Below, in pieces: positions 35,515-46,487 of a stretch of DNA of 64,000 nt. The translations under genes were made by a program, and so were the position numbers. A model generated the notes under the pieces. It was not told the DNA's origin. It ran no database searches and saw nothing but the letters and a program-made list of their open reading frames with translations. Origin of the DNA: Eonycteris spelaea (lineage: Eukaryota > Chordata > Mammalia > Chiroptera > Pteropodidae); NCBI GenBank assembly GCA_003508835.1, contig PUFA01000171.1:2918501-2982500 (forward strand), written 5' to 3'. Positions within the stretch are counted from its first letter, which is position 1, and the number at the start of each line of letters is the position of its first letter.

Positions 35515-36425
35515 AGAAACCAGGACTCCTCGGAGAAATGGATGACTGAAGGCTAGGTCAGGGAAAGTAAAAAATGAGCCTGAGATATCTTGTACTGGAA
35601 AGTAAAAAAAGATACTCAAAGAACGTAGGATCCAATTTTGAGGGGCTCCTACTAGTCAAATATGGGATAATCTGAGCATCAAAATAAAGTAATGGATTAT
35701 AATCCATTAAATAAAATTATAGAAGTAAATATTTATATAAACATATGAGAGAGAAGGAAATGCTTTTTTTTTACAATTGAATGTCAACTGATAAATATAG
35801 AAGGAATGTTGATGAAAATACCTCACCATTTGGCAAAGATTACAGTGATGACTAGTTCAAGTGGGAGTCATCAATGGAAGCTAAGGCTGGTGGGTGGAAG
35901 TTTGAGACATGGCCAATATCCCATTTTTCATCAGAGATATTCCCACAAAATACTTCTCAATTACAAAGCGGAAAATAGCAGGCTTCTTCACCTGTCAATT
36001 TGCCAGACTCCAAGTTGAGCAGGTGATCAAGGATAACATTGACAGTGGTAGGGTGAGTCAGCGTCACGTGCCTCCAATGCACTGCACTTAGAAGAGCATC
36101 CTTTCTGAACAGTAGTGTTCTATCAGTGTCGATGGCATAATTTGAATGGTTTCACTGTGGCTTTATAAGTAAGATGGGTCTTGTGTTTCAGAAATACACT
36201 CTGGAGTATTTAGGAGTGAAGTGTCATCATGTTAACTACTTGCTTTCAAGTGGTTCAGAAAACTAATAATGACAATGAGATGTTTATATACAAAGGTTAC
36301 AGAGCAAAATTAAATGAATAGTTATTAATAACTGAGTAATCTTAATGAGGGGGATATGGTAGTATTTACTGTTCTTGCAACTTTTCTGTAAGTTTGAAAT
36401 TTTAAAATAAATTTCAAAAATTCAG
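35515..36425 (+). mobile_element. L1M-type 3' UTR, sense
   Basis: Diverged but ordered L1M 3' UTR phrases: GGGATAATCTGAGCATCAAA, GTTTGAGACATGGCCAATAT, ACATTGACAGTGGTAGGGTG and the terminal CTTGCAACTTTTCTGTAAGT followed by AATTTTAAAATAAA. A 20-bp perfect palindrome lies inside it at 35690-35709. Confidence 0.65.
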
Positions 36426-36539
36426 ACATACCTTTTTAAAAGTCATGTTTATTTTATAAAATGGTTCGGTGTTTGGCATTTTAGCAAGGGGTTGGAAAAA
36501 CAAGTAATCACATAGCTTTCTACTTATGGAGGGCTGTTT

Positions 36540-36720
36540 GTTACCATCTTTTAAATCCATATATCCTTTGACATGACAATTCCACTTTTAGGAATTTATG
36601 CTACAAATGTATACACCTATGAATATAGGATAATCGATTCACATGAAATACACATAATCAAAAGCAGAATTGTGTGAAATGTTCAACTATTTGTGTACCA
36701 AAAAAAACCATGTATACATA
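36540..36720 (+). mobile_element. small L1 ORF2 C-terminal fragment, sense
   Basis: CCTTTGACATGACAATTCCA followed by CTTTTAGGAATTTATGCTAC is the sense version of a block in the L1 ORF2 C-terminus. About 180 bp, diverged. Confidence 0.55.
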
Positions 36721-36879
36721 TTTATTTATAATTACTGATAATATCCAAGAGAATAGAAAAGAACCTCGGTGGCTAGGTCAGACGGTATACAAGAGATTTT
36801 GTCCATCATTCTAAAAGTAAAAAGAGGTAGATATAGGAGAGGTGAAGAACTGAGGCTGTTTTTGAAATTAGTCTTAGAT

Positions 36880-37275
36880 TCCACCTCTTCATGGGAGGAA
36901 CAATTTCTTCTTTCCTTGAATCTGGACTTTGGCCAAATGAATGTGGTAGTCAAATGTGACATTCAGTGTGTCAGTTCCAAGCCTAGGTATTAGACCCTTG
37001 CAACTGACATGAAAATGTGCCCAGGAATTCTGGTTGGAAGATGAAATGCATAGAATAGCTTTAGTAATCCCAGCTGAGACCATGCTAGAGGAGCCAACAG
37101 CCAGCCAACCACCGGAGTGAGTCCAGCTAAGGCCAAACAAACTGCCCAGCTAAACCCAGCAGAACCATCCAACAGGACTATAGACTTGTGGGCATAATAA
37201 ATGATTGTTTTAAGCCACTAAGTTTGTGGTGGTTTTTAATGCAGCATTAGTGTGGCCATAGATAATATATTCCCA
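36880..37275 (+). mobile_element. MLT1-like (MaLR) LTR
   Basis: The right half reads AATAATAAATGATTGTTTTAA, GCCACTAAGTTTGTGGTGG and GTGGCCATAGATAATA, the standard end of MLT1-type LTRs with polyadenylation signal AATAAA at about 37195. The left boundary is approximate. No matching second LTR was seen nearby, so it is probably a solo LTR. Confidence 0.7.
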
Positions 37276-38459
37276 GTATGAACCCTTCTTATTGGGTCCT
37301 ATGTGACTTTTGGTGTGTAACAGCCCTTACCCCTTGCCACAAACCTAGAAATCCAAAATTATATTCAACTTTCCCATGTCCTCTTGGCAATTGGGTATGG
37401 GCACATGACTTGAGCTCAGTTAATCAAATACTTGCATATGGGTCTTTGAGCATTGCTGCATCCATGAATGAAAGTGTTAAAATTCTCAAGTGTCTTGTTT
37501 CTTGGGATTGCTGCTCCAGATTTTTTGATGGTGACATTGCCAGCTGCATAAAGTCTTAACACTGATACCTGTATCTTCAGTTTGTCCTTGTGGTGAGTTT
37601 TCAGCTCTGCCACTATTTACATATTTCTGGGCCCAGGTCTCCTACTCCTAATAATTCAGTGAGCTGCCTGATATCTTCTCATTGTTTATTTTCTGTGTAG
37701 AGAGGTCAGTGGCCATTTTTATTTTTTAAATAGAATGTCATTTATTTAGAAAACCTTTGAAATTGATTAGCCATGGATCTGCAGGTGTGGACAGTTCTGT
37801 CACATTGATGTTACAGTGAAAAAAAGGTAGGGAAGAATTTTAGGAGTGGTGATGGTATTAATGTGCCCTCTACACTATTTGCCTTTGAAACATAAGTAAA
37901 AAGCTAGCTCAGTATATCTCAATTACTGTGATATAGTACAATGAAAGTAGAGACCATTTACTGTGTGTCTTTGTATTGGAAATGAATTGTAAAGACTCAA
38001 GTCCTAGCAACCTTTAACATTAGTAATGACCAGGGTTCAAGCTTTGAACTCTACTCCTATCCCATTACTTACTTAGGTTTATGACTTATACCTTTTGACT
38101 GCTCTCACACTGTCCTGAAAAGAAATTCAGATTCACAAGTATTAGCAGTGTGCCTAAATGCTTTCTATTGTCCTTAAAAAAAAAAAAAGTGCCTTGAATG
38201 TGGATCTCAAATAACTCAGGAAATCTCCAACCAGACAAGAAATTGGATAATACCATTTTTCCATCTCTTGGCTGCCAGTTGTGTCCCAATTAGTTTGAGA
38301 CTTAACAGGAGGAAGACCCTGGATAAGTTTCAGCTGGCATCTGTTCAATGTGTAAATCTCTCAAATCTATCATGTCTCATTCCATAGTTTAGACCCTCAT
38401 CTCTCATCTAGACAATTACTGAAACTTAAGATCGAGGCAGAGATTCCAAATTTATAACA
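37276..38459. other. unassigned sequence
   Basis: No gene or named repeat recognised. A run of 13 A at 38176-38188. Confidence 0.3.
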
Positions 38460-38760
38460 GGGAATAGGCCTTCTGTGATTCGGTTTATGCTTTCCTCTGC
38501 AACTCATGCCAATCCCAGGATAAAATATAGATATTGCCTGGTCACACCTATGATTTCCAGAACACCAAACACTTGCACTTGTTCTTTCCTATGATTAGAA
38601 TGCCCTCCCCACTTGATAAATGTCTATTTATCCCTCAACTCCCAACTCAAGCATCACCCACTATGTGAATCTCCAATTCGAGTTGACTGTTCACCTTCTC
38701 TTGCAGCCCTGCTATCTGTTTAACCCTATTTCTAATACAGAGCATTGATTTCCTCGTCAT
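38460..38760 (+). repeat. L2 LINE fragment
   Basis: TAGAATGCCCTCCCCACTTG, TATTTATCCCTCAACTCCCA and CTCAAGCATCACCCACTATG correspond to the 3' coding end and UTR of L2 in sense. Old and diverged. Confidence 0.6.
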
Positions 38761-39234
38761 CTCTCCCATTGTTCAGAGTTCTTTAATAGCCCCATGCCAT
38801 AGGCTATTATACTATAAGACTCAAGTTATATCATTGGGAAGCAGCCTCAAGGGAGTAGGAAAAAAAAAAAGAAAGAACTCTGAAGTCACAAGGGCTTAAA
38901 TTCTTTATTTTACAAAAAATTATAAATGTCCATCCTGCCAACAAAAATGTCCCTGACATTTAAGAAACATACTGAGAAAGAGTGACAAGATGAAAATGCA
39001 TAACAAATACTTCTTGGCTTTCAAACACTGTTCTCATGTACTCTATCATACACATGTTAATAAAGGAAGAGTCCTTTATTCCTTATTAACTATATATAAG
39101 CTGAAAGGCTGGCAGGGCATAATAAAATTTTATGGCCACTGTCATCAGTAATGGTTTGAATCTGGCCTTAAATTTCTTGCTCTCTGGATCTCAGTTCCTT
39201 GAATTAAAAGAATTGTATAGTACTGCTAGGAATT
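38761..39234. other. unassigned sequence
   Basis: No feature recognised. Confidence 0.3.
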
Positions 39235-40271
39235 TTTCTTTTTAAATTAATTTTTAAATTAAGATAACATTGGTGAATAACAAATTCAGATGTGCATTAT
39301 GCTTTGATATCTGTATACACTATTGCATGCTCATTACCAAAAGTCTGGCTTCCATCTGTTACCATATATTTGACCTCAGCCCTTTACCTATTTTGCCCTC
39401 CCCCTGCTTTTCCCTTTCTCTCTGGTAACCACAATTTCATTGTCTATATCTACGTGTTTGTTTTGTTAGTTACTTTTTAAAAATATTCCACAAGTAAAAT
39501 CATAATTTTTCCATCAGACTTATTTCACTTAACATAATATCCTCAAGATCCATCCATGTTGTCCAAAATGGAAATATTTCCTATTTTTATGTCTGAGCAG
39601 TATTTTAGTGTGTGTGTATGTGTGTGCACGTATCACATCTTTCATCCATTCATCTGTCAATGAACACTTGGGTTGTTTCTATATCTTGATTACTGTAAAT
39701 AATGCTGTAATGAACATAGGGGTACATATATCTTTTTGAATTGTTTTCATATTCTTCAGATAAATACCCAGAAGTGGAATTGTTGATCTGTTTATAACCT
39801 TTCAGGAACCTCCATACTGTTTTCTATAGTGGCTGCACCAATTTACATTCCCATCGACAGTGGACGAGGATTCCTTTCCTCCACATTCTCTCCAACACTT
39901 ATTATTTCTTGTCTTTTTGGTAGTACCATTCTGGTGTGAAGTGATATTTCATTGTGGTTTTATTTACATTTCCCTAGTTAGTAAATAGTGATGTTGAACA
40001 TCTGTTTATATGCCTGTCAGCCATCTGTATCTCTCCTGGAAAAATGTCCCAGATCCTCTGCCATTTTTTCATTGGGTTATTTATTCTCTTGCTATTGAAT
40101 TGTATGAGTTCCTTATATATCTTATATATTAACCCCTCATGGCAAGTATCATTTTCAAATATCTTCCCACATTTGATTGGTTTCCTTTTTGTTCTGTGAT
40201 GGTTTCCTTGCTGTGCAGAAGCTTTTTAATTTGGTATAGTCTCGGGTTTTTTTGTTTGTTTCCCTAGCCTT

Positions 40272-40776
40272 TCAAGTCAAATTCATAAAAACACTGAGAC
40301 CCATGCCCAGAAGCTTAGTGCCTATGTTTTCTTCTATGTATTTTATTGTTTCAGGACTTACCTTAATCCATTTTGAATTACGTTTTGTGTATGGCATAAG
40401 ATAGTGATCTAGTTTCATTATTTTGCATATGGCCATCCAGTTTTTCCAACACAATTTATTGAAGAGATTTTTCTTTCTCTGTTGTATATTCTTGGCTCCT
40501 TTGTCATCAGTTAGTTGCTGATGTATATGGAAAATGCCATGGGATTTTGATAGGGATTATATTGAATATGTAGATTGCTTTAGGTAGTATGAGCATTTTA
40601 ACAATGTTAATTCTTCCAATCCATGAACATGGAATATCTTTACATTTCCTTGTATCTTCTTCACTTTCTTTCAATGACATTTTGCAGTTTACAGTGTACA
40701 GGTCTTTCACCTCCTTTGTTAAGTTTATTTCTTCATATTTTATTTTTGTCGCAACTATAAATAGAATTATTTTCAT
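40272..40776 (-). pseudogene. L1 ORF2 C-terminal remnants
   Basis: Minus frames at 40272-40454 and 40507-40776 carry pieces of ORF2 after the RT core: W-I-K-V-S-P-E-T-I-K-Y-I-E-E-N in the first and [20 protein letters not shown] in the second. They are separated by a frameshift and stops. Confidence 0.8.
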
Positions 40777-41373
40777 TTCTCTTTCTGATCATTTGTTGTT
40801 AGTATATATATTTTGTATCATGGTTTTGTATCCTGCAACTTTACTGTATTTATTTTTCTAATAGTTTTTTAGTGGCATCTTTAGGGCTTTTTATGTGTAA
40901 AATCATGTTATCTGCAAATAGTGACAGTTTTATTTTCCTTTTGTTGAATGCCTTTTATCTTTTTCATGCCTAATTTCTCTGGCTAACCTTCCAGTATTAT
41001 GCTGTATAAGAGTGGTGAGAGTGATCATCCTTGACTCATTCCCAATCTTAGAGGAAAATCTTTTAGTATTTTATAGGTGAGTATTATGGTAGCTGGGATT
41101 TTGTCATACATGGCCTTTTATGTTGTAGTACTAAACCCATTTTATTGAGTGTTTATCATAATGGAAGTTGTATTTTGTCAAATGCTTTTTCTGCATCTAT
41201 TGAGATAATCATATAATTTTTATCTTTTATTTTGTTAGTATGGTTAATTGAACCATCCTTGTAGTGCCTGGACTGAATCCCACTTGATGATGGTGTATGA
41301 TCCTGTTTACTGTTGTATTCAATTTGCTAGTATTTTGTTAAGGATTTTTACACCTATATTCAGAGATATTGGT

Positions 41374-41532
41374 CTATAATTTTTTGCTTATATTGTCCCC
41401 TCCTGGTTTTGGTATCAGGTTAATGTTGGCCTCATAAAACGTGTTAGAAAACATTCTCTCCTCTTCAATTTTTTGGAAGAGTTTGAAAAGGATATGTATT
41501 AAATCGTTGAATGTTTGGTAGAATTCACCAGT
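41374..41532 (-). pseudogene. L1 ORF2 RT N-terminal remnant cut by provirus
   Basis: The minus frame reads [20 protein letters not shown] and on to L-I-P-K-P-G-G-D, the N-terminal RT of L1. The same open frame continues upstream across the junction at 41533-41538 into the provirus end, a purely accidental fusion. Confidence 0.85.
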
Positions 41533-41537
41533 GAAGC
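41533..41537 (+). repeat. 5-bp target duplication, left copy
   Basis: GAAGC immediately before the TG that opens the provirus. Repeated at 46483-46487 directly after the closing CA; the L1 text continues after the right copy without loss. Confidence 0.75.
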
Positions 41538-41568
41538 TGACAGTGCCAAGCTGATCAGGAAGGGAAGG
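41538..41568 (-). repeat. provirus left terminus matching the LTR end
   Basis: TGACAGTGCCAAGCTGATCA here and TGTCAGTGCTGAGCTGATCA at 46160 differ at four positions. After about 31 bases the two sequences stop aligning, and the TATA and polyadenylation signals of the right LTR have no counterpart here. Confidence 0.65.
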
Positions 41569-42248
41569 TTGTGATCTTTGGAAAGGAAACATGCGGGTGA
41601 GAGACATCCCGGATCTCTCCCCTTGAAACGACAATAAGCTGAACATCTAAAACTCAACAAAAAACACTCAAACTGCACACCAGCCCATCTGAGAATGGGA
41701 CCTGTGGATAAGAGCTACCACAGATCAGAAATTTAGCAAGGGTGGTGTTAGCACAGCTCGGGGGGTAGCCACCCCATGATATGATTGGGCACAGACCTTA
41801 ATGGCTCTATGCAGTGAGGGGCCTTCTGCTGCAGTCACAGTGTTCTCCTACCGGCCGTCCCCACCCACTGGAAATGGCATAGCCTGTGAGGGGTGGGGAA
41901 CTGAGATAGGCACAGTGGGGCAGCGCTTCCACGGCCCGCCATTCCAGGTACACGGCCACGTCCATTCTCAGCCATAGCCAGAGTAACGCACCACGGCAGT
42001 CCCTCGGCCCTTCCACTGGTAGTTCAGTGCACACCCAGCAGCGGGAAACATTGTGGACAGCCGCAAACACATGAGCCCAGGACATGACACTGTTCCCTGT
42101 TGTCGGCCTGGTGATAAGATAGAACAGACAAAGGGACCATTAGGGGCAAGTTCTGTCCTTCCGGGGGGACACAGCCCACCTGCCCATCTTGAATAGAAGG
42201 GTGGCTGGGAGAGGTGCTGCCCCTGGCCTGCAGGTGATAAGGAACATG
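41569..42248 (-). pseudogene. post-integrase region with a weak env-like motif
   Basis: Between the integrase frame and the left terminus, where a retrovirus would carry env and the 3' LTR, only about 700 bp remain. One minus frame (41807-42085) holds N-V-S-R-C-W-V-C, a motif reminiscent of the C-x-x-C of some retroviral surface proteins, but nothing else supports env. No transmembrane segment or fusion-peptide-like stretch is visible. I treat most of this as decayed or rearranged sequence. Confidence 0.3.
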
Positions 42249-42557
42249 TCACTGCCACTGTATACCATTGGTGCGGGCCCAGGTCTGCACCTCCTGTCCA
42301 GTAAATCGAGTGCCTCTGTGACTGGAGATTAGTAAGGGCTGGCCAGAGGCTGCCACAACGTGCTGCAAAGTGGTCGCAGTATGGCGTTGATCAGCAGCTG
42401 CCACCAGCCCTGCAAACCCTAGACCGGTAGCCGTGTCCACACCTGTGAACACAGAGCGGTGTCCCCAGTCTGTGGGAAAAGGCCCTATGTAGTCCACTTG
42501 CCATTCCTGGAGTGGCTTACCCCGTGGGACACCACCCCCGGGGTACTCTTTACCCAC
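42249..42557 (-). pseudogene. integrase core remnant
   Basis: A 102-codon frame from the retroviral integrase, the enzyme that joins proviral DNA to the chromosome. The first catalytic aspartate is present in W-Q-V-D-Y-I-G-P-F-P. The second should lie in a S-D-x-G-T-x-F-T block; here it reads S-H-R-G-T-R-F-T, so aspartate has become histidine. The frame stops at I-Q-W-Q, before the catalytic glutamate. A stop also lies upstream, after a C-H-N-A-P-V-C piece that may belong to the zinc-binding domain. Confidence 0.85.
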
Positions 42558-43690
42558 TGTCTCTGTGGGTGCTGCTCAGCACACCGGGGCATTGTGACAC
42601 TGCAACGTGTCCTTGTGCCCGGGTCAATGACAGCCCCATCGCTTCGCTACCTGTTCCATAATACGGTGCCCTACATACCCCGTTTTCAGTGGAGTCAGGG
42701 GCCACTGTTCGCTGGAACCAGTGGTACACAGACAAAACAGACTTGTGCCAGTGTATCAGCTGCATCATTGCCCGGGGCTTGGAAGCCGAATGGCTGGGGA
42801 CATGGTATATGGTGGCCCCCTGTTGAAGAACCCACTTCCAGAGGTCTTCCCTCAACCCCCAGCCCCATAGGGAATGTGATCTATCATCCACTCCTTGGCA
42901 GCCCTCCAGGGCAGCCATAGAGTCAGACCTCGATACACAGCCCATCTGTCAGTGCAGACATACAGTGGGCCAGTTTCATGCATGAGGACCAACCACACAA
43001 CACGAAGCTCCACCTATTGGCTGGATTTCCCAGCACCAGTCTCATACCAGAAGGTTCCTGTGGATGGCTGCAATGCCACAGCAGCCCACGTCAGGAGCTG
43101 ACCATGGCATGAGCCATCAGTGTACCAGGTGTCTCAGGGATGGGAGCCCAACCCTTTACGAGGGACTTGGCACATCCCCCACCTCAGCAGGTTCTGCCAG
43201 GAGCTCTGCTTGAAACTTCACCAGTCCCAATAAGGGGTGCAGTTGACCCGACAGGGGGCTCACAGAGAACTGTGCCAGCTGCTCCAGGTACACCCCCAAC
43301 TTGGTCAATGTAGGGTTTGCGCAATTCCCATATAGGGAGTCTTCACCCAAGACCTTAGCCACCCCTCCACAGGGTACATTGACTGCACGATTATGGGATT
43401 AGGGCCAATGATGGCCTCACTGGCCAGAAAGGCTGTATATGTGGCAGCCAGTTGTTTCTCTATCAGAGAATACCACACTTCTGCCCTTAACAGAGAATAC
43501 TGCAATTTTGTGCTTTTCCACAATTGGGACCAGAAGCCTATTGGCACCTTCCTGGAACCGCTTCTGCCACAAACCCCATCCAAACTCTATCATCTCTGTA
43601 CCGTAAGCAGGAATGGGAGGGCTAGATGTACTACGTGTAGAGTTTGGGCTTGTGCTACAGCTTGCTTTGTAGCCTTAAAGGCCTCTTCTA
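42550..43690 (-). pseudogene. RT connection and RNase H region remnants
   Basis: Minus frames at 42550-42945 and 43305-43583 cover the end of RT and RNase H. The latter reads P-I-G-F-W-S-Q-L-W-K then S-L-I-E-K-Q-L-A-A-T-Y-T-A-F-L, the usual connection block after RT. The former carries I-Y-H-V-P-S-H-S-A near the C-terminal end of RNase H. Several frameshifts and stops separate them. Confidence 0.7.
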
Positions 43691-44340
43691 TCTCAGTGGT
43701 CCTGCACTAGATGGTGCAGGGGTTGTATCAAGGAGGCTAAATGAGGAATGAACACTCCAAAACCCCAGCAGTCCCAAAGAGGTTTGGAGCTGCTTAATGG
43801 TGGGGGATATGCCTTTATCTTATCAATCACTGCCTCTGGCATTATTTTTGTCTTACCCAACCAGACAACTCCAATAATTTGACAGAGAACCCAAGCCCCT
43901 GGACCTTGTCCTCGTTGACTGCCCAACCCCAATCAGAGAGCGAGCTTCTCACAGGCTGGTCGCCACTACTTTTAGTTCTGTAAGAGAATCAGAGGTTAGC
44001 ATTATATCATCAATGTAATGATACAAGTGCACTGTGGGTGGTCATTTCCATGTGGCTAAATCTGGAGCCATGAGATCATGGCACAAGGTAGGACTGTGCA
44101 GATAGCCCTGTGGAAAGATGAGGAATGTTTATTGTCACCCCTCCCAGGTGAAGGCAAACTGTTCTTGACTTTCTGGGCTATGGCAATAGAGAAAAAGGCG
44201 TTTGCAAAGTCCACCACATAATGGTATCATCCAAGTTCATGTGACAACTGGTCCATGATGTGCAACATTCCATATGGTGGCATCAGGGGCCCTGTAACCT
44301 TATTCAGTTTGTGATAGTCAACTGTCACACTCCAGGAGCT
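43691..44340 (-). pseudogene. retroviral reverse transcriptase remnant
   Basis: The polymerase active-site box reads H-Y-I-D-D-I-M-L-T at about 43998-44020 (Y-I-D-D at 44006-44017), so both metal-binding aspartates of this box survive. A later block, V-V-W-L-G-K-T-K-I-M-P-E, is in the minus frame at 43693-43932. Frames are interrupted before and after, so no continuous polymerase exists. Confidence 0.85.
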
Positions 44341-44840
44341 GTCAGGGTTCTTCACTGGCCACATGGGGGAGTTGATGGGCTATGAGTAGAACAAATACTG
44401 GCTTCTTCCAGCTTCAGAATGGTGTGTCCTGTTTCCTCAAGGCCACCCAGCAGGTGATACTGCATTGTATTCACTGTCTGGGTAGCCTGGGGCAACACCA
44501 ATGGGGCATGGTGTAGATGTCCCCAGATAATAGTTTTCACTCCCGGATACAAGGTTAAATTCACCAGCAGTGGTATTTTCAGTAAAGCCTCGCAAAACAT
44601 CAGTCTCCAAAATGTACTCCTGTATGGGGGATATGTACACTTGGTACGTCTGAGGAGCAATCTGCCAATACCCGATGTCATAGGGACCTGCCGCCTGTGA
44701 ATGATTTGACCCCACAGCGTTCTATGGTTGCAGTGGGCCCGGAAAACTTGTCCAGATTCCCATAAAGTAGGGTGCTCTTAGCACCCGTGTCTATGAGGGC
44801 TAATACCCTCTGCACATTACGGGGGGGACCGATGTACAGT
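44341..44840 (-). pseudogene. retroviral protease remnant
   Basis: The aspartic-protease active site reads L-A-L-I-D-T-G-A-K-S-T-L-L with D-T-G at 44783-44791. Downstream, the frame at 44437-44715 continues with I-A-P-Q-T-Y-Q-V-Y-I-S-P and later E-T-D-V-L-R-G-F. Retroviral proteases are dimers of one such domain, acting on Gag and Pol. Stops and a frameshift near 44715 break it; the downstream part leads into RT. Confidence 0.75.
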
Positions 44841-46150
44841 CAGTTCTCAGGAATAGGAGTGAACCGCTGGTCAGGGCGCAGCTGATTCCAGCGACAGCAG
44901 CACTTTGTAGGTTGCTGCGCAGTCTTTTCTCCGGCAACCCCTGCTGCCAGGAGATCAAACCACATTTGCCAGCGGCTCAGTTTTGCGGCTACTTGGTCTG
45001 GGCGCTGCACCACACCCCCCTTTTCAGCCACAGCCTCCGACTGTGCACTAGCTGGTTTGGGATTGCAGGGGGCGGTACAGCACGCACTTGGGTGGAATGC
45101 TCCTTGTCTTTCACTTCCACATCCCCTAATCTCGCCAGGCTGACGTTACCTCGTGGATCCATCTATCCACATAAGGGCCAGCAGTGCTGCCAGGGTGCCC
45201 AAAGGACCAGCCGGGCCAGAGGTCAAGATCTAGTCTTTCATACAGGTTGTAAATACCTCCTCATCGGGGCTGGTGTACTGGACATGAAACATTATCTGTT
45301 GCAGAATTATCTGGACCAGATCTAAGTACATGGTCCATCTGCTCACTGTCTCTGGCAGCTCCCCAGGGTCAGCCCACACTGTGCAGCGGACATGAGCCAG
45401 TTAATGAGGGAGTGGTTGCCGCACCCCACGTTGAATGCGCCACATTCTGGAGGCGCTGCCTGGGGGACGATATCACCGTTACAGAGGCCAGCTGAGCCAT
45501 CTCTTCTGAATAATTCAGTCCCTTTGGCCCCGTTATTCCACAGCTGCAGCAGCCACCCTGGAATCATCTCCCTGGCTCTCTGATGTACCTGTTTCATCAG
45601 GTCCGGGGTTCAACAGGGGTGTACTGGATCAAGGTGGTATGCTTTTTAGCCTGGGGGCATCGCCAGCTTGTCCTCACCCCCGGGGCCAATAGCTGCTCCA
45701 CTTGACCTCTGCTGTATCACGGGCCATGCCTGCCGTGGTATCACCCATGGGCTCCCAGACCGGGACAATGGTAGCGATCGTCAGGGCGCTGCAGCATCCG
45801 TTAGGCTGCTCCCAGCCGCCTTTCAGCCTTCTTCCAGATGTTGCAATTGCTGCACCCGCTGAGCCTGGTCCTGAACCTCCAGGCTGGCCTGCCACAGCAC
45901 CGCCAAGAACATCCGGCCTGCCAACCCCCTGCCTCCTGGTGAGTGGTCAGGACATTCGGCTCCAGCAACTCCAGGCTTTCCCTGCGTCCTCCGCACACAG
46001 CCCACAGCATCCCAATCCTCTGGGAGCGTCCAGGTAGCCAGATACAGAATACCCTGGGAGGCAGGGGGCTGCACATGTCCTCCACCTGGATATCCTCCAC
46101 CCAGACACCGTCTGGAGCACTGCGGGCTGTACTCACCTCATTCTACCAAC
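44841..46150 (-). pseudogene. gag-like region
   Basis: Between the LTR and protease, the expected place for gag. The best piece is the minus frame at 45343-45597, which reads M-I-P-G-W-L-L-Q-L-W-N-N-G-A-K-G, capsid-like in style. Others (44840-45031, 45674-45895, 45823-46074, 45801-46136) are proline-, alanine- or glutamine-rich and overlap in different frames, showing frameshifts. A zinc-knuckle C-x2-C-x4-H-x4-C was not found. Confidence 0.5.
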
Positions 46151-46262
46151 TATTCCATGTGTCAGTGCTGAGCTGATCAAGAAAGAACGGTCTCAGTGGT
46201 AAGACACCCAGTTGAAAGAATGCACAAGGAGCCTACATGAGAATGAAACAGCAGGCACCAGC

Positions 46263-46268
46263 TTTATT
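46263..46268 (-). terminator. LTR polyadenylation signal
   Basis: AATAAA on the minus strand, about 40 bp downstream of the LTR TATA box. Confidence 0.65.
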
Positions 46269-46308
46269 GCCAGGAGCGTGCACTTCTGAGCTAGGGGACC
46301 ACATGGGC

Positions 46309-46316
46309 TTTATATA
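46309..46316 (-). promoter_or_regulatory. LTR TATA box
   Basis: TATATAAA on the minus strand within the LTR, in the position expected for the U3 promoter. Confidence 0.65.
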
Positions 46317-46482
46317 TGTCAGAACAGTAGTGGCATTCTGCCACACATGCATAATAAACAATAAGTTGAGTCATACCTGCATAAGTTAGATTCGGGTGCC
46401 TTACTACATTAATGTAACATTTTAAATCCAGAGTCCTATTCCTAGCCACGAGCCTGGATCACAGCCAGACCTGGGACCCACA

Positions 46483-46487
46483 GAAGC
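46483..46487 (+). repeat. 5-bp target duplication, right copy
   Basis: GAAGC, matching 41533-41537. The L1 reading resumes here. Confidence 0.75.

Larger units (their letters stand above)
41538..46482 (-). mobile_element. endogenous retrovirus-like provirus, defective
   Basis: A 4,945-bp GC- and CpG-rich insertion inside an L1. It begins TG and ends CA, has a 5-bp target duplication and, in minus orientation, the order LTR, gag-like, protease, RT, RNase H/connection, integrase, possible env scrap, terminus. Motifs seen: D-T-G in the protease (44783-44791), Y-I-D-D in the RT (44006-44017), an integrase core. The 5-bp duplication excludes 6-bp class II types by the usual rule and fits class I or III; I do not settle the class. 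All frames are broken, so it cannot encode working proteins. Confidence 0.85.
46160..46482 (-). mobile_element. provirus 5' LTR
   Basis: A 323-bp LTR read on the minus strand: TG at its start (CA at 46481-46482), a TATA box at 46309-46316, polyadenylation signal AATAAA at 46263-46268, a U5-like end and CA at its far end. The primer-binding site should follow immediately below 46160. The minus text there contains TGGAATAGTTGG (46146-46157), starting TGG as required, but I cannot match it to a tRNA. Confidence 0.75.

Noticed and set aside
41807..42085. Env surface protein from the C-W-V-C motif
   Set aside because: A four-residue motif in a short frame is not enough; kept only as a low-confidence note on the post-integrase region.
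42459..42920. Plus-strand open frame of 153 codons
   Set aside because: It is the opposite strand of the provirus integrase/RNase H region, whose minus-strand motifs are clear. GC-rich DNA leaves long shadow frames.
44912..45325. Plus-strand open frame of 137 codons
   Set aside because: Shadow of the gag-like region of the minus-strand provirus; no family signature.
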